Origin: Eretmocerus hayati | Lineage: Eukaryota; Arthropoda; Insecta; Hymenoptera; Aphelinidae | Direction of reading: 5' to 3' | DNA: 64,000 nt | NCBI GenBank assembly: GCA_029851415.1 | Contig: CM056743.1 | Location: forward strand, 95,578,501-95,642,500 | Part shown: positions 46,311 to 57,802 of the stretch, piece by piece | Position numbering within the stretch: position 1 is the first letter of the stretch | Layout of the letters: each line of letters opens with the position of its first letter | The notes under the pieces: model-generated | Database searches by the model: none | The model's input: the letters and a program-made list of their open reading frames with translations, nothing else | What the model was told of the DNA's origin: nothing | Translations under genes and position numbers: made by a program

Positions 46311-46488
46311 GTGCTACTTTTCGTCTGAGTTTTGAGATGTGCTAGTTTACGCCAAACGTGTTAGTCTTCGCGATTAAGCCGATATGTGCTAGTTTTCGTG
46401 TGAGACGGTGAGATGCGCTAGTCTTCAAGAAAGATGTGCTACCCTTCGTAGGGCGCTTGAGATGTGGAGTTCTTCGTAGGGAGGGACG
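46311..46488 (-). repeat. Right TIR of 7.5-kb element
   Basis: Reverse complement of 39017-39194 with one or two differences (e.g. CACATTTCAAG versus CACATCTCAAG). The open frame through it from 46436 is fortuitous. Confidence 0.9.
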
Positions 46489-46492
46489 TTAT

Positions 46493-47251
46493 GTCCCGGG
46501 AGCTGTAGAAAGCGAAGATTATGATCCAATGGAGCTTCAATTACTAGCTCAAATTCTCGATGACGATGACGATGACGATGACGACGATGATTTCGCTAAA
46601 TACCTCGCAAGAAAACCCGGTACTTTGAGATTGACTGAAGCGCATAAGGCAAACATCCTCAACGTACAATTGCGAATAGACGACGAGGCGTTAGATGCCT
46701 TCGTCAACGTTGTTCGGCGAACCACTGACTGGGTAATACAAAGCGTGCTTTACATTGGTTATCCCGATCACGTCAAGCCCGCAAAATCCACTAAGAGCAT
46801 ATCAATCATCGGTGGTGCTTGCTTAGGTCATTGGCGTTGTTCTGATCATTGGCGTGTTGCTCATTATGATGGTGAAAACATTCACATTTATGACTCATTC
46901 AAGAATTTCAATGAAGGAAGACTATTCCCAGAAGAAAGAACTTATCTGTTGAAACGATACCCAAATATCACTGATGACAAAATCATTTATGAGGATATAG
47001 TTACAGAGCAACCTGACGATGTCATTTGTGGAGTCTTTGCTGCAGGGTTGGTTACTCAAACGATATTGAAAGGTGATGCATGCACTGTGAACTTATCGCA
47101 GGATCGTAAAGCGATGAGGGATCACTTCTGGTCTGTTATAGAGCATGAAACTCTTTCTCTATTCCCGAGGGCCTCATTGCAAACTGGAAGAGCGCATAAG
47201 AGAGGGAAGAATACCGCCCACAAGACAACAGCAAAGAAGAAGAAAAAATGA
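46493..47251 (+). CDS. Ulp1/C48-like cysteine protease (3' part of split gene)
   Basis: The frame is in phase with the YqaJ nuclease frame across the transposon. Its true start is upstream in that gene: an open frame from 46436 begins only in transposon TIR. The product has a poly-Asp run (11 D) and then a Ulp1-like domain: HWRCSDHWRVAHYDGENIHIYDSF (His of HWRV and Asp of YDSF) and EQPDDVICGVFAAGL (Gln, catalytic Cys). This is the His-Asp-Gln-Cys order of C48 SUMO/ubiquitin-like proteases. The end is Lys-rich (KTTAKKKKK), nuclear-localisation-like. Ulp1 domains are known companions of several eukaryotic transposons, so an element-encoded role is likely. It may now be untranslated because of the insertion. 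Confidence 0.82.
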   Translation, partial: VPGAVESEDYDPMELQLLAQILDDDDDDDDDDDFAKYLARKPGTLRLTEAHKANILNVQLRIDDEALDAFVNVVRRTTDWVIQSVLYIGYPDHVKPAKSTKSISIIGGACLGHWRCSDHWRVAHYDGENIHIYDSFKNFNEGRLFPEERTYLLKRYPNITDDKIIYEDIVTEQPDDVICGVFAAGLVTQTILKGDACTVNLSQDRKAMRDHFWSVIEHETLSLFPRASLQTGRAHKRGKNTAHKTTAKKKKK

Positions 47252-47587
47252 GAGGTAAAATGTGGGTATCCATTGTGATGAATCAGTCTGGCCCACTAAT
47301 TGTGATAAATATGCATGAGTGAATTGCATGCTGCCTGTTGATTCAATCCTGATGATTCATATACGTTGACCGCTGTAGAAGGACAACAAGTTATTTTAGA
47401 ATAATTGAAAGATGTTATGCTTTACTCCATAATTCTTCACGAAATACCTGTTTTGAAGCACGCGATAGTCACAATCGTTCTGGGGATATAAATCATACAA
47501 AGATCAGTCCGCCCTCCAACTTCGCAATTTAGGACTCTCGTCCCGGTTGAGACAAGAAAAAGTGCTACAAGTGAAGTTTGAGGTATG

Positions 47588-48952
47588 AGTAATTCCACGA
47601 GAAAACGATAGTCAAAAATGAAGCGGGTCTCAGATTCTTCTTTAGTCAACTTTTTCGATTCGATAGGTCAAAATATGAACATCTGCCACCATAAAAAATT
47701 TGGGAATTTTTTTCGGACTCTGGTGCATAAATGGAGATTCGGTTTTAAATTTTTTTTTTTTTCAAAAATTTCGTACCTTTTTTCAATAAAATCGTTATAA
47801 CTCAGAAACGACTCGAAGTAGAGCAACGGGGTTCAAAGCATCTGAAAGGTGAGTAAAAAATCTATCAATAACCACTGCGGAATTCTGGTTTCCATGTGTC
47901 CTCGATTATACACGGGAAATTCCTTGAAAATCATCTTCGACTCTTTTTCTCAAAAAGCTATTTTTTTGGAACATTCAAATGTAAATTTTTCAATGTAAAA
48001 AATTGTGTTCTTTTCGAAAAAAATACTTTCATTCTGCATTCGTGGGATCTAAGGTGTTTTTGGGCGTTGTTGGAATTTCATTGTTAAAAACCCTACATTT
48101 TCTGCGCATGCGCGAGATTTGGGGATTCCGAAAACAATCTTTTTAAAAGCTGAGAAAATCACCTTGAAATTGACCACTTGCCGAGTTCAATTTCGTTGAT
48201 TTAAACATAATTTTCAGTCACTTGTAACCCCGAGTACAAAAAGCAGCTTCGTGCGAAGTCCCTATTTGGATCGATAGATGCCTTCATGTTCTCGGTCAAT
48301 GCAACCTTTATCTTTCAGAGGCTGCAACTCCGGTCCTAATTGATGAAATCGGAATCGACAAGTGGTCCATTTCAAGGAATTTTTTTCAGCTTTTCGAAAA
48401 AAATGGTTTCGGAATCCCCAAATCTCGCGCACGCGCAGAAAATTGAGGGTTTTTAACATTGAAATTAAAAAAACGCCCAAAAAACACCTTGAAACCCAGA
48501 AATGCATTATGAAAGTATTTATTTCGAGAAGAACACAATTTTGTACATTAAACATGTACTTTTGCATATTCCAAAAAAATAGCTTTTTAAAGAAAAGAGT
48601 CGAAGATGATTTTCATGGTATGACCGATATATAATCGATGTTACATGAAAACCAAAATTTGAAATTGGTTTCTGATAGATTTTTTAATCGCTTTGCAGAT
48701 GCACTGAACCCCGTAGCTGTAATCAGAGTCGTTTCTGAGTTAGAATGATTTTATTGAAAACAAGTTACGAAAATTTTGCAAAAAAAATTTCAAAACCGGA
48801 TATTGATTTATGCGCCAGGGTCCGAAAAAAATTTTCAATTTTGTTTGTGGTGGCAGATGTTCATATTTTGACCTATAGAGTCGAAACAATTGACTCAAAA
48901 AGGAATCTGAGACTTGACCCATTTTTGTCTATCGTTTTATCGTGGAATTACT
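47588..48952. mobile_element. 1.36-kb foldback element
   Basis: The arms begin AGTAATTCCACGAGAAAACG on the left and its near reverse complement on the right. They pair over roughly 600 bp with many differences (e.g. TTTTCTGCGCATGCGCGAGA versus TCTCGCGCACGCGCAGAAAA), leaving a loop near 48190-48330. No protein. No convincing target duplication. Confidence 0.85.
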
Positions 48953-49923
48953 AATATAGGATTCATATCTGGAACATTCCATGAATTACCCTCGTTTACG
49001 CTTCTGTGAGGTGAATGGGTAAAGGGTAGTATCGAAAATTCAACATTCAAAATTGATAATTGATTTTCACTTTCATTTGCAACGGAAGAGCTTGAAATAT
49101 TTCGTTCAAAGATCATCTCCAACGTAAAAAGTCGCATGTTAACACTTGCAGTATTCTCGGGATTGTGTTACTCTCTTGTCTCGGTTCTGCATGTAATAAT
49201 TGCATAGTTATTGCTTTTTATCGAAACTCACGTGCTAAAGTTTTTGCATGGGTTAGAATCAGCTACTCGTTTCTGCTGCGGATATGAGCAATCTCCCGAA
49301 ATAAATACTTCTTCACACAGAATCACTGCATGCACTTGACAAGCCTTGCTGGTTGTTGAATATATTGTTAGATATTTCGTAAGAGAACTGCAGTGATGAA
49401 TGCAATATTCACTCATGTTAGCAAAACTCTTACCATTTACATAGCATTGTAAAAAATTGCCGAAACAAGAATGATTCACCCAAGTATTTATTCGGGATAC
49501 AGTTGTGTAGGCATATGATTTTGGTGTACCATAGGAATATTCTGGCTTGCCTTTCTAAAAGTTTGCGACTGCTTTTATCTCGGTTCATCGAGATGAGATA
49601 CGACAGTATATTCTATGAGTGAGTGGTATTTTATTTTGCATGCGTTTATGTAGCCCTATAGTTTTGGCGAGACGGCCGATACCACGCAATATCTTCTATC
49701 CGTACTGTGTATGTGAAAACTTGACATGTCGAGAGTGTTTCCAGGAGTGAAATTCTTAACAATTCATAAATTTATAGAAAATATAATATGGTTGTAAAGA
49801 AATCTGAAAACCATCGCAAGTGTAGGTCATATTCTCAAGATAATGGAAATGTGTGTCATTTATAGGGCTTCGTTCATTGGTGCGACGCTCAGCATCATCC
49901 GATAGCTCCAACGTCATTCCATT
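48953..49923. other. Noncoding DNA, unassigned
   Basis: Short ORFs only; no domain, repeat array or RNA gene recognised. Confidence 0.45.
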
Positions 49924-49925
49924 TA

Positions 49926-50061
49926 CACTGGTCAGGAAGGTGAACTGCAGTGCATCGAGAGGTACCGTCTCACTCGCGCTCATAGGTAAGGGTGCCATAA
50001 CCTATGAGTGCGAGCGAGATAGTAAATCTTGACGCACTGCAGTTCACCTTCCTGGCCAGTG
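49926..50061. mobile_element. 136-bp Tc1/mariner-like MITE
   Basis: TA at 49924-49925 and 50062-50063. The ends CACTGGTCAGGAAGGTGAAC and its near reverse complement, plus inner pairing of GCGCTCATAGGT with ACCTATGAGTGC, make the whole element an imperfect hairpin. Confidence 0.85.
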
Positions 50062-50209
50062 TACATAGGTAGTTAAATTTGTTCCCAAAAGACGCTTCTG
50101 GGTGAGAGAAACTGGCTAAACTCGGTACAACAAGACAATTTTGGGCTCAAACGATAGTTAATACATACAATAATCGATTGCAACAAGAATTATTGTGTAA
50201 AAATTGGGG

Positions 50210-50940
50210 CCTGGCAAGATTAAAAAGTAAAAACATGCAACTGTTCACGTCTTTTCCGATTTTCCCGTCATAAGTCGGAAAATATCAAATACTTTCGAAA
50301 ATATGTGGTGAGAGAATTGGAAGATCTTCATAAGACCTACAAAATTGACGTGGACACGTTTTCTCGCAAATTGCAACCCTTTGGACTTATTCCTCATGAA
50401 AGTCAAAAACGAATGTTCAAACAAATCCACTGCAATTGTTCATAATGGGCTAAAACTATTTTTCTAATACAATTCATGGAATTTCGAGCAGAAAAGATCT
50501 GTAGGAACTTCCTCCTGCACTTGACCGTTTGGGCGTAATGGGAATGGCCAATTTCGCGATTTACAGTCCTCACTGCGGCGCTTTCATGGATTCATTTAGG
50601 GTTGAGAGGGGCTTGCCATTACTCGCAAACGATCAAGTATAGAAATAAATACGTAGAGATCTTTTCTGTTCCAAATGCACAGAATTCTTTCAGGAGAATA
50701 GTTTGACCCCGTTATGAACGACTTCAGCGAATTTGTTGAAGCAAATTCGATTTTGACTTTGATCAGGAATAACTTCAAAGAGTTGCAATTTGCGAGGAAA
50801 AGTATTCAGATCAATTGTGTAGATCTTGTAAAGATGTCCAAACTTTCTCTCTACACATCTTACAGAATGTTTGATATCATCCCAGTAATGGCGGAAAAAT
50901 CGAAAAAGTTGTGAAAAATTGCATGTTGTTATTCTTTATT
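50210..50940. repeat. Diverged foldback, about 0.7 kb
   Basis: The left part (about 50217-50450) and right part (about 50690-50935) are inverted relatives. The minus-strand reading of the left and the plus-strand reading of the right give similar peptides (LQFARKRVHVNFVGLMK and LQFARKSIQINCVDLVK). The outer ends ACATGCAACTGTTCACGTC and (reversed) ACATGCAATTTTTCACAAC also match. Identity is low, so it is old. Confidence 0.7.
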
Positions 50941-53125
50941 TATGTCGCACCCCGATTTAAAACAATAATTCTTGGCACCGTGACCATGCACCTTGAAAAT
51001 ACACCTCGCATAGATCGAATTTGGAGGATAATTTACCTCACTACAAGAATACATCGAACAGTTCCATGAAAAATCAATGAGCACATGGTCGTTGATTAAA
51101 TTATAATAAGGGACACTTTCCGCGATAGCAGAGTTTGAAAAACGATCATGTCTAGCCTTTGTTTGATAGTCTATATTTCCTCGATAGACACACAGAAACA
51201 CTGTTTCTCCGCATGTCAATGTATAAATTGTTCGTAAAACGTAAACCTGCCCTCTGCACCCAATATGCCCCAATATCCTAATGTAAAGAATGAGCGCGTT
51301 GACTTTCCTGCCGATTCTTTCACGTATCTGTTATGATGAGAGGAATTAAATAGTTTGAATCGGGCTCGAATGAATTCATACGTCCCTCCGAATATTTACA
51401 ACCACATTTGCATTCTTCGCTTTTGCACCGCTGAGGAATCGTTCAGAAATTAGCATTTGCTAGAACCGGAGTAAAGAATCGTTATCTAACTCATCTCAAC
51501 GTACTTACTGCATTCCACCCCTTATCTGAAACCCTCAAATAATTATTTATTTTTCTCAAAAGCACAATTAGGAACAACTTCATGAACAAGATAAAAAGTA
51601 AGATCGTTTGTATCAAATGAAGGGCAACATTTGATTGGACCAAAAACTTTTCCATGTGGTTGTCTGAAAGGGCACGCAAGATTAATTTTTTTCCAACTAA
51701 GAACGTACTTATGACGTCAAGATAACCCGCAGGTAGTGTTTCGAATCGAGCGATAAAAACTATTCTATGCACTTTACCGTTGATTAACTCCTGCACTAAG
51801 TAAACTCCTACGTGTAATGATGGTAAAATCGAACGAAGACTAAATATGCATGCAGGGACGTGTGCCAATTATCGCTTGCTTGGTTGAGGGGCATGGAGGT
51901 ACTAATGGATGGCGATACAACCGAGCTCACACGTGAGAATTAGGATGTCCGATGCATGTGACGAACATCTAATCTATTCAGTGATACAAGGTGTGACCAT
52001 CTCGTCGCTTTACATGAGTCAAAGTTTGATCACGCTATATGGGCTGATCCAGTCGACTTGCAAGAACGTCTTCGTTCAGGTAAGACCAAAGTAAAAATTA
52101 TTCACTAAGGCTTGCTAAGTCAAGTAAATAATTTGATCACGATTTGATCTCGTAATGGCTTACCGTGATCCCGAGACGAAGTGCCTTAGCCTTGCATGTA
52201 GACGTTGACTTGGGAGGCACGGCCTTGTTCACAGTCTTTTCAGCCAGCACGACATTTTTAATGCGGCCGCAATCGATACCATGCCAAAGTTACACTATTT
52301 GTCAATTCGCTCATAAAGGATCAAGGAAAGTACGCGAAAATGTTCAGTGTTTCAGCCCTACACAAAATCATTCACAATGATTTTCGAAACACTGTCATAC
52401 AAGATGCTATTTCAAAGAATCGTTATAATCGTGCATGGAATCATTGTGTTGGTCTCAAGCCCAATCAACGCAGAGAGAAAATGTCAGGGCGATACTCGAG
52501 CCCATTATCTAATTTGTAAGCCAGAACAAGGAAAATCACGCTCTCGGTCGCGTATACGCCCGAATGCGCCCTAATAGCCAAAATAATGCCTATTTTTGAC
52601 TCGGTAAATATAACCTACAGCTCGCTCCTGGTTCGAGGCTCATCCCCGTATCTTCTTACACGTACTTGGGGGAGTACTTGCAAACAGATTGGTGCACATC
52701 AGTCCAGATGGGAGCACATGTGACCGTTGTCAATGATGCCGTTTTTGCTAAAACGACGAAATGCGGCAATTCATAACGCTCGGCAAAAAAAATCAGAAAA
52801 AATAACCACCGCCAAATTTGTTCCACTGAAAGTAGATGTCTCAAAGAACATTTTCGATCGACTGTGCGTGAAGCACTGCTTTACGCACGTTAGTTTTCGT
52901 TTACTTCACGCCCAGTCGATCGAAAAACGTATTTCGATACTCGGGCGAGAAGTTTTTTTGCTTTACTCGTGCTAATTTCGACCCTCGCCAGGGCTCGGGC
53001 AGAAAACAATCACTCGAAAAGCAAAACCAAACTTCCCTCCCTCGAATCGAAAAATACTATTTCGCACGAGTTTGGTGTGAAAAAATTAAGATAGATTTTT
53101 GGAATTGAGTCCTGAATTTTCAACT
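50941..53125. other. Noncoding or unrecognised DNA
   Basis: A minus-strand frame at 51491-51868 has a hydrophobic stretch (LIQTILLFILFMKLFLIVLL), and a plus-strand frame at 51909-52080 ends at a good donor (TTCAG then GTAAGA). Neither could be tied to a known family, so I do not call genes here. Confidence 0.35.
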
Positions 53126-53129
53126 TACA

Positions 53130-53449
53130 AGGGGAACACCTTGTGGGTCCTGGAAGTTGACGAAGCTTTGGGAATCTTCTTGTTTTTGTGAGAAATGAAG
53201 GTATCTAGAAGGGTTGGTCCAATGGGCCTCCTATCCCGACATACAGCTATGCAAATAAGCATTGTCCATATAGGCCCATGTTAAAGTGGCTCATATATAG
53301 ATATACTGACAATGCTAACCTCCATGGATGTATCTCAAGATAGGAGGCCCATTGGACAAAGCCCTCTTGGTTACCTTCATTTCTCGCCGAAACAAGAAGA
53401 TTCCCAAAGTTTCGTCAAGATCCAGGACCCGCAAGGTTGGTGCTCCCCT
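53130..53449. mobile_element. 320-bp foldback MITE
   Basis: The left arm AGGGGAACACCTTGTGGGTC pairs with the right-end reverse complement AGGGGAGCACCAACCTTGCG. Inner blocks CTTTGGGAATCTTCTTGTTT and CCAATGGGCCTCCTATC occur in both arms in inverse orientation. Centre near 53290. Target duplication not evident. Confidence 0.82.
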
Positions 53450-54030
53450 CGTTAGTCCAAAATAGCTCAACTTGTATCGACTGCAGCTCCAACAAAAAGT
53501 GTGATGAGTAATTGACTTTTACAGTAGGCAAATTGTAGGTCTTTACAAGACCTTCAAAACGACCCCTGGTAAAAGTCAATTATCTCCTCTCTACTTGGAT
53601 CTAGGTCACCCACAAGATGACGCAGAAATTGCTAAAATTTGCTCTCAATAAATAGCTTGCAGGAGTTGTCAGGCTGACTTATTCGTCTACGACGATTTTC
53701 TTCTGGAAAGTATCAGTCTTAACGAGAAAAATGCGCCCAAGTACGTTGAAAAAAAGTTGGATTGTGTTGGAACTACGATCAATCTATAATATACTAAAAA
53801 AGGGCCGAAAATGACCCTTTCATGGACCCAAGGGCCTACAGGGAGGGCCGAAAAAATATGGAAAAAATTTTTTCGTACTATTAAAACATAGTACAAACAG
53901 GAAAACATTTTTGCGAATTCTTCACAGACCCTCCTGGTGACGGTTTTGTCCAGCTTGCTCCAGGATGACGCGTATACATACAAGAATCACAGATACCGTA
54001 GTAACTCGTTGCTAAGGATATTCGTATGTG
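53450..54030. other. Noncoding DNA, unassigned
   Basis: No recognisable gene; short frames on the minus strand have no known domain. Confidence 0.45.
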
Positions 54031-54048
54031 TACCCCTGCCGAAAAAAG

Positions 54049-54181
54049 CAGCTGATTTCTCAGCTGAGAAATCAGCTGACATCACAGGTGAATTCACAGC
54101 TGAGATCTCAGCTGAGATCACAGCTGATTTCTCATGCCAAATTCACAGCTGAATTCTCAGCTGTGATCTCAGCTGATATTT
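54049..54181 (+). repeat. 12-bp-phased CAGCTG array, left end
   Basis: CAGCTG starts at 54049, 54061, 54073, 54097, 54109, 54121, 54146, 54158 and 54170. CAGGTG fills 54085, and a 13-bp step with CATGCC at 54133 breaks the phase once. Units look like CAGCTGAGATCT, so consecutive palindromes fall about one helical turn apart. Confidence 0.95.
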
Positions 54182-54307
54182 TAAAATTTATTTATTAAAA
54201 ATAAATTCCTCTCCAAGCTTTCTAGGCTAATTTTTCATGTTCTAGGTGGTTAAGTGTCGCAACTAGATTAAGAAAAAACGTATTGAAATCATTAAAAATT
54301 TGCACTT

Positions 54308-54382
54308 ACGGGGATTTGAACCTAGACCCTTCACCTTACAGCAACTCACTAGCCACGACACTTAGCCGACTGCGCCATCGAG
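54308..54382 (-). other. tRNA-like A-box/B-box segment, left arm
   Basis: The minus strand reads TGGCGCAGTCGG (A-box match) and, about 45 nt later, GGTTCAAATCC (B-box match). The anticodon stem does not pair convincingly, so this is a tRNA-derived Pol III promoter-like segment, not a working tRNA. Confidence 0.6.
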
Positions 54383-55629
54383 GATGTGTCAGTGGGGGAT
54401 ACAGAACAGGTATATCAGGATTTCGGTCTGTCCTGGATAAGGTTCAGAGTGTAATAAAATAACTGTTATAATATTTGCTAACTCGCTTGACTCGAAGTAC
54501 TGCTATTTTCGTACTTTATATTTAATTCTATGAATGATCCAGAGAAAAAAATACTCCAAAATTAATGGAACAGGTGGAAGGGGGAAATCATTCATATAGC
54601 TTTCGGTTTTCTTTTGTTGGGAGGAGAAAACCAACTTTCGGCCGATTGAGCCTTCTCCTTGCTCTCTTGTTGCTTTTACGGCCACGTATATATAAGGTAA
54701 GTGTACCTAATATCCCCCCTAAGCCGTTTTGCCCATAGTTTTTGTCCACTCGAATATTTTTCAACGTCCCTTAGCTTACTTTGAAGCTTGTTCCAAGGCC
54801 TTCAAAACGAGCTAAGGTAGGTTCAATCTCGACCGACTCGAGCTGAGCCATCACAATTTTGCCAAGAAATGTTTTTTTGCGAGTTTGCAAAAGGGTGTAC
54901 CCAACGTGCCCCCATTAGCAATTTCCTCAACAGCTCTGGTCTACCTCAACATTTTTTAATGTACTTTGGCTCATTATGAAGCTTATTTTAAGACCTTAAA
55001 ATTGAGCTAGAGTACGTCTGGTTTCAATCAATTAGAGACGAGCTGTCTTAATTTTGTCCCCAAAAACGATGTAAGTCGTCGATAAAGTGCATGAAATTGT
55101 TCTCATCGGCGTGCGACTACATTTGGGGCTTTACTTGTGCTTGACCAAAAATATATTTTCTTCCTATTTTGACGTGACAAATACGTTCTGCGTGATAAAA
55201 AGAGTCTTACAGCGTGCCCTCTTGTGATCACCATACGAGGGCATGTTGGATACCTCCGATTTCGGCTTTCTTGTTCTACAAATCATTTCGGTATTTTCCT
55301 CATGAATCCTCCCCAAATCCGAGTTTTGCATTTCCGAGAGGAGAATTATTGAAGGTTTCCGAAAGAGAAATCTAATGCGCTGAGGTACGTTGAGACTGAT
55401 GGCACTGAACGCAATTTCCTTTAGAAATACGAAAAATGGAAAAATCACTTTAACTTTTCCGGGAAACACAGAAATGATTCGGGGTCGATCTAGACTACTT
55501 ATTTCGTCATATTTCGACATAACGAATGTGAAAAGAATTTGAACTAAGGTTAACTTGTGCCCATTCTTGAGATCGACATATGGGGGCAAGTTGGGTACAC
55601 TTACAGCCCCCCTAAAAGATAATGAAGAG

Positions 55630-56215
55630 TAGGGTGTGCGTTACATCCCAACTCTCGATTTTCCACGATACCATCGTGGATTTACTATCTTTGATATAAA
55701 AAAAAAGGCAAAAACTTTTGCCGCTCCCTGTATACGACGTATCCTGTTTTGCCACTCGAACATTATTTCAATCAACATTGAGAAGCCTATTCTGAGAAGT
55801 TTGCCCTCCCAACCCTTCGTGTCTCTGAGATCGCTGTGATTTTTTATAGCTTCTTTTAAAGATGAAAAATTATTAAAATACCTGATTTCCACGTGAAATA
55901 CCACGAAAAACACGATGAAATTGTCAGTTTTGATTTCCAAAGTGACCCCGGTGAGACATCAGTGATTTTTTGGAAGAACCGCTAATATCAAGCCGGGGTC
56001 ACTCTGAAACTCCTAACTGACAGTTCCATCGTGTTTCTCGTGGAATTTTACGCGAAAATGATGTATTATGATAATTTTTCAGCTCTGAAAGGAGCCACGA
56101 AGAATCATAGCGATCTCAGAGACAAGTGGGTTAGGAGGGCAAAGTTCTCAGCATAGGCTTTTCAATGTTAAGAAGGATATCCGAGCAGCAAAACAGGATA
56201 CGTGGTACAGGGCAG
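55630..56215. repeat. Palindrome nested in left arm
   Basis: GACCCCGGTGAGACATCAGT and AAGCCGGGGTC pair across a centre near 55955. The flanks pair outward through TGTCAGTT, CACGTGAAA/TTTACGCG-type blocks, GATCGCTGTGATT/AATCATAGCGATC and GCAAAACAGGATACG. A matching palindrome is in the right arm. Confidence 0.8.
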
Positions 56216-56894
56216 GATGGTACTCTATCGATTTTTCATGACACGTGCCTAGTGCTCTTGATATAAATTGAAGAATCGTCGATAAACGTACTTTTTCAGT
56301 GTAACTGGCGCGTCTTTCGGAACTGTTCGGCCTCTGGAGGGAATAACACTGTCCCAAGAAATTTGAAACAATTCCAGCTGACTCTTCAAACCTGATATAA
56401 TCATAAGGCATTTGTTCTAATAGCGACTCAGGTCCGTGGTCAACACAGGGCTTCCATGAAAAGTGTAACTCACTTTTTGGAAAATACTTACTTCCTCCAC
56501 TGTTTCGTAAATCAAAAAAAAATAACATTCGAGCTAGGATGAATCAGGTGATGGGAAATTGAAGAGTAAGAATAGACGATCAAAATGCTTCTTCATTTGG
56601 CAGCGACACATTATTCTGGTCGAAGATCTGTGACGTTGAACTTGCGAAATTGGTCGCGCCCATCACTTCAAAAAAGGACATAAATCTCTGTTACTCAAAC
56701 AATGAGCAGATGTCGCTCCCAAATCCTATTGCCCATACTTTGACGTATGATGAATTACTATGCACTGCAGGTGAGGTGGCTATAACGGTTGTTATTCGAG
56801 GGAGGAGCTCGGGAAACTTGTTCAGCCCCTGAAAGCTGATTTTTTTGGTCGGTAATGATTCACGTAACAGTCCACACAGCATGGAAATATTTCA

Positions 56895-57139
56895 AAGAAC
56901 GATTCAGGGAAATATTCCATTGCAATCTCCCGGGAAGCTTGCGGGGATATTGCAGGAGATATTTCAAAATGTTCCGTGGCAATATTTCAGAGAAAGCTTC
57001 CCGGAAGCTCCCGTAAATATTTCAAAGAATCTTACACTCAATCTTTCAGTAACCTTGCACTGAAATATTTCTGAAAGATTCACGAAAGCTTTTTGAAAGA
57101 TTCCTTGAAATAATTCACTGAAATATTTCTGAAAGATTA
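56895..57139 (+). repeat. Degenerate repeat block, copy 1
   Basis: A segment of about 240 bp with ATTTCAAAATGTTCCGTGGC and GGAAGCTCCCGTAAATAT. It is repeated directly at about 57803-58040. Inside it, words like GAAATATTTCTGAAAGATTC recur irregularly. Confidence 0.8.
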
Positions 57140-57802
57140 TCGAAAGCTTTCTGAAAGATGTAAGTGCAATATTTTGGGGAGAAGTTTTTGAAGAGTTACG
57201 AAAGCCTCTTGTGAAGTTTCACTGCTATGGGGAGAATCTCCTGGAAATGTTTCACCGATATTGAGTATAATATTATATCATGACGAGGCCCCAAAATTTT
57301 CTGGAGGGTTTGCTAGCTTCTATGGAGGGCTACATTTTCAGACCAGTTTCAAATAACATCGTGCTTGCAGTTCTTTTAGGCTGGGAAATCTTCAAAAATT
57401 CTATGATGGATTTTCAAAACTCACCGCGTTCTGATACTCTAGATGGAGCACTTTGTGGCTGTGAGTTATCCTTCTAACTCACGACATGCAACGTACCACT
57501 TCGGATTGAGCTTGGAAAATCAATTTGATTCTGGTTTTCATTAAATCAATAGATTTCGGGAACATTTCAAGGAATTCCTCTATAAGTAACCTCTCTGCCA
57601 CTCAATTGCACCTAATGAAATTGAAAAATTTCTGAATACCTTCTAAAAGGTTCCGAAAATATTCCTAGCAATTATTTCACCGGTAATCTTTCAGAAACGT
57701 TGCACTGAAATATTGTTGAAATCTTTACGATCTAGCTTTCTGGAAGATTTCAATGCAATATTCTTAGGAAGAGTTTCCGCGAAATTTTTGTACGATATTG
57801 AG

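Larger units (their letters stand above)
39017..46488 (+). mobile_element. 7,472-bp TIR transposon with intact multi-exon gene
   Basis: TTAT duplication at 39013-39016 and 46489-46492. Ends CGTCCCTCCCTACGAAGAAC and its reverse complement, with terminal inverted repeats of about 178 bp that differ at only one or two positions. This argues for recent insertion. Both ends carry arrays of a GAAGACTAGCACAT-like word. It encodes the spliced gene at 40646-45101. Removing it with one TTAT restores a continuous reading frame of the host unit. I cannot place it in a named superfamily. Confidence 0.93.

Noticed and set aside
46436..46488. Native N-terminus of the Ulp1-like protein
   Set aside because: This part is the right TIR of the inserted transposon; the original frame continues from 39016.
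51491..51868. Odorant or gustatory receptor exon
   Set aside because: A hydrophobic stretch is present, but no family motif, consistent exon borders or partner exons could be found.
55164..55589. Conserved ORF pair in the arms (also 60804-61160)
   Set aside because: The two copies match only because they lie in inverted arms. No domain, and the opposite-strand pair shows no independent coding signal.
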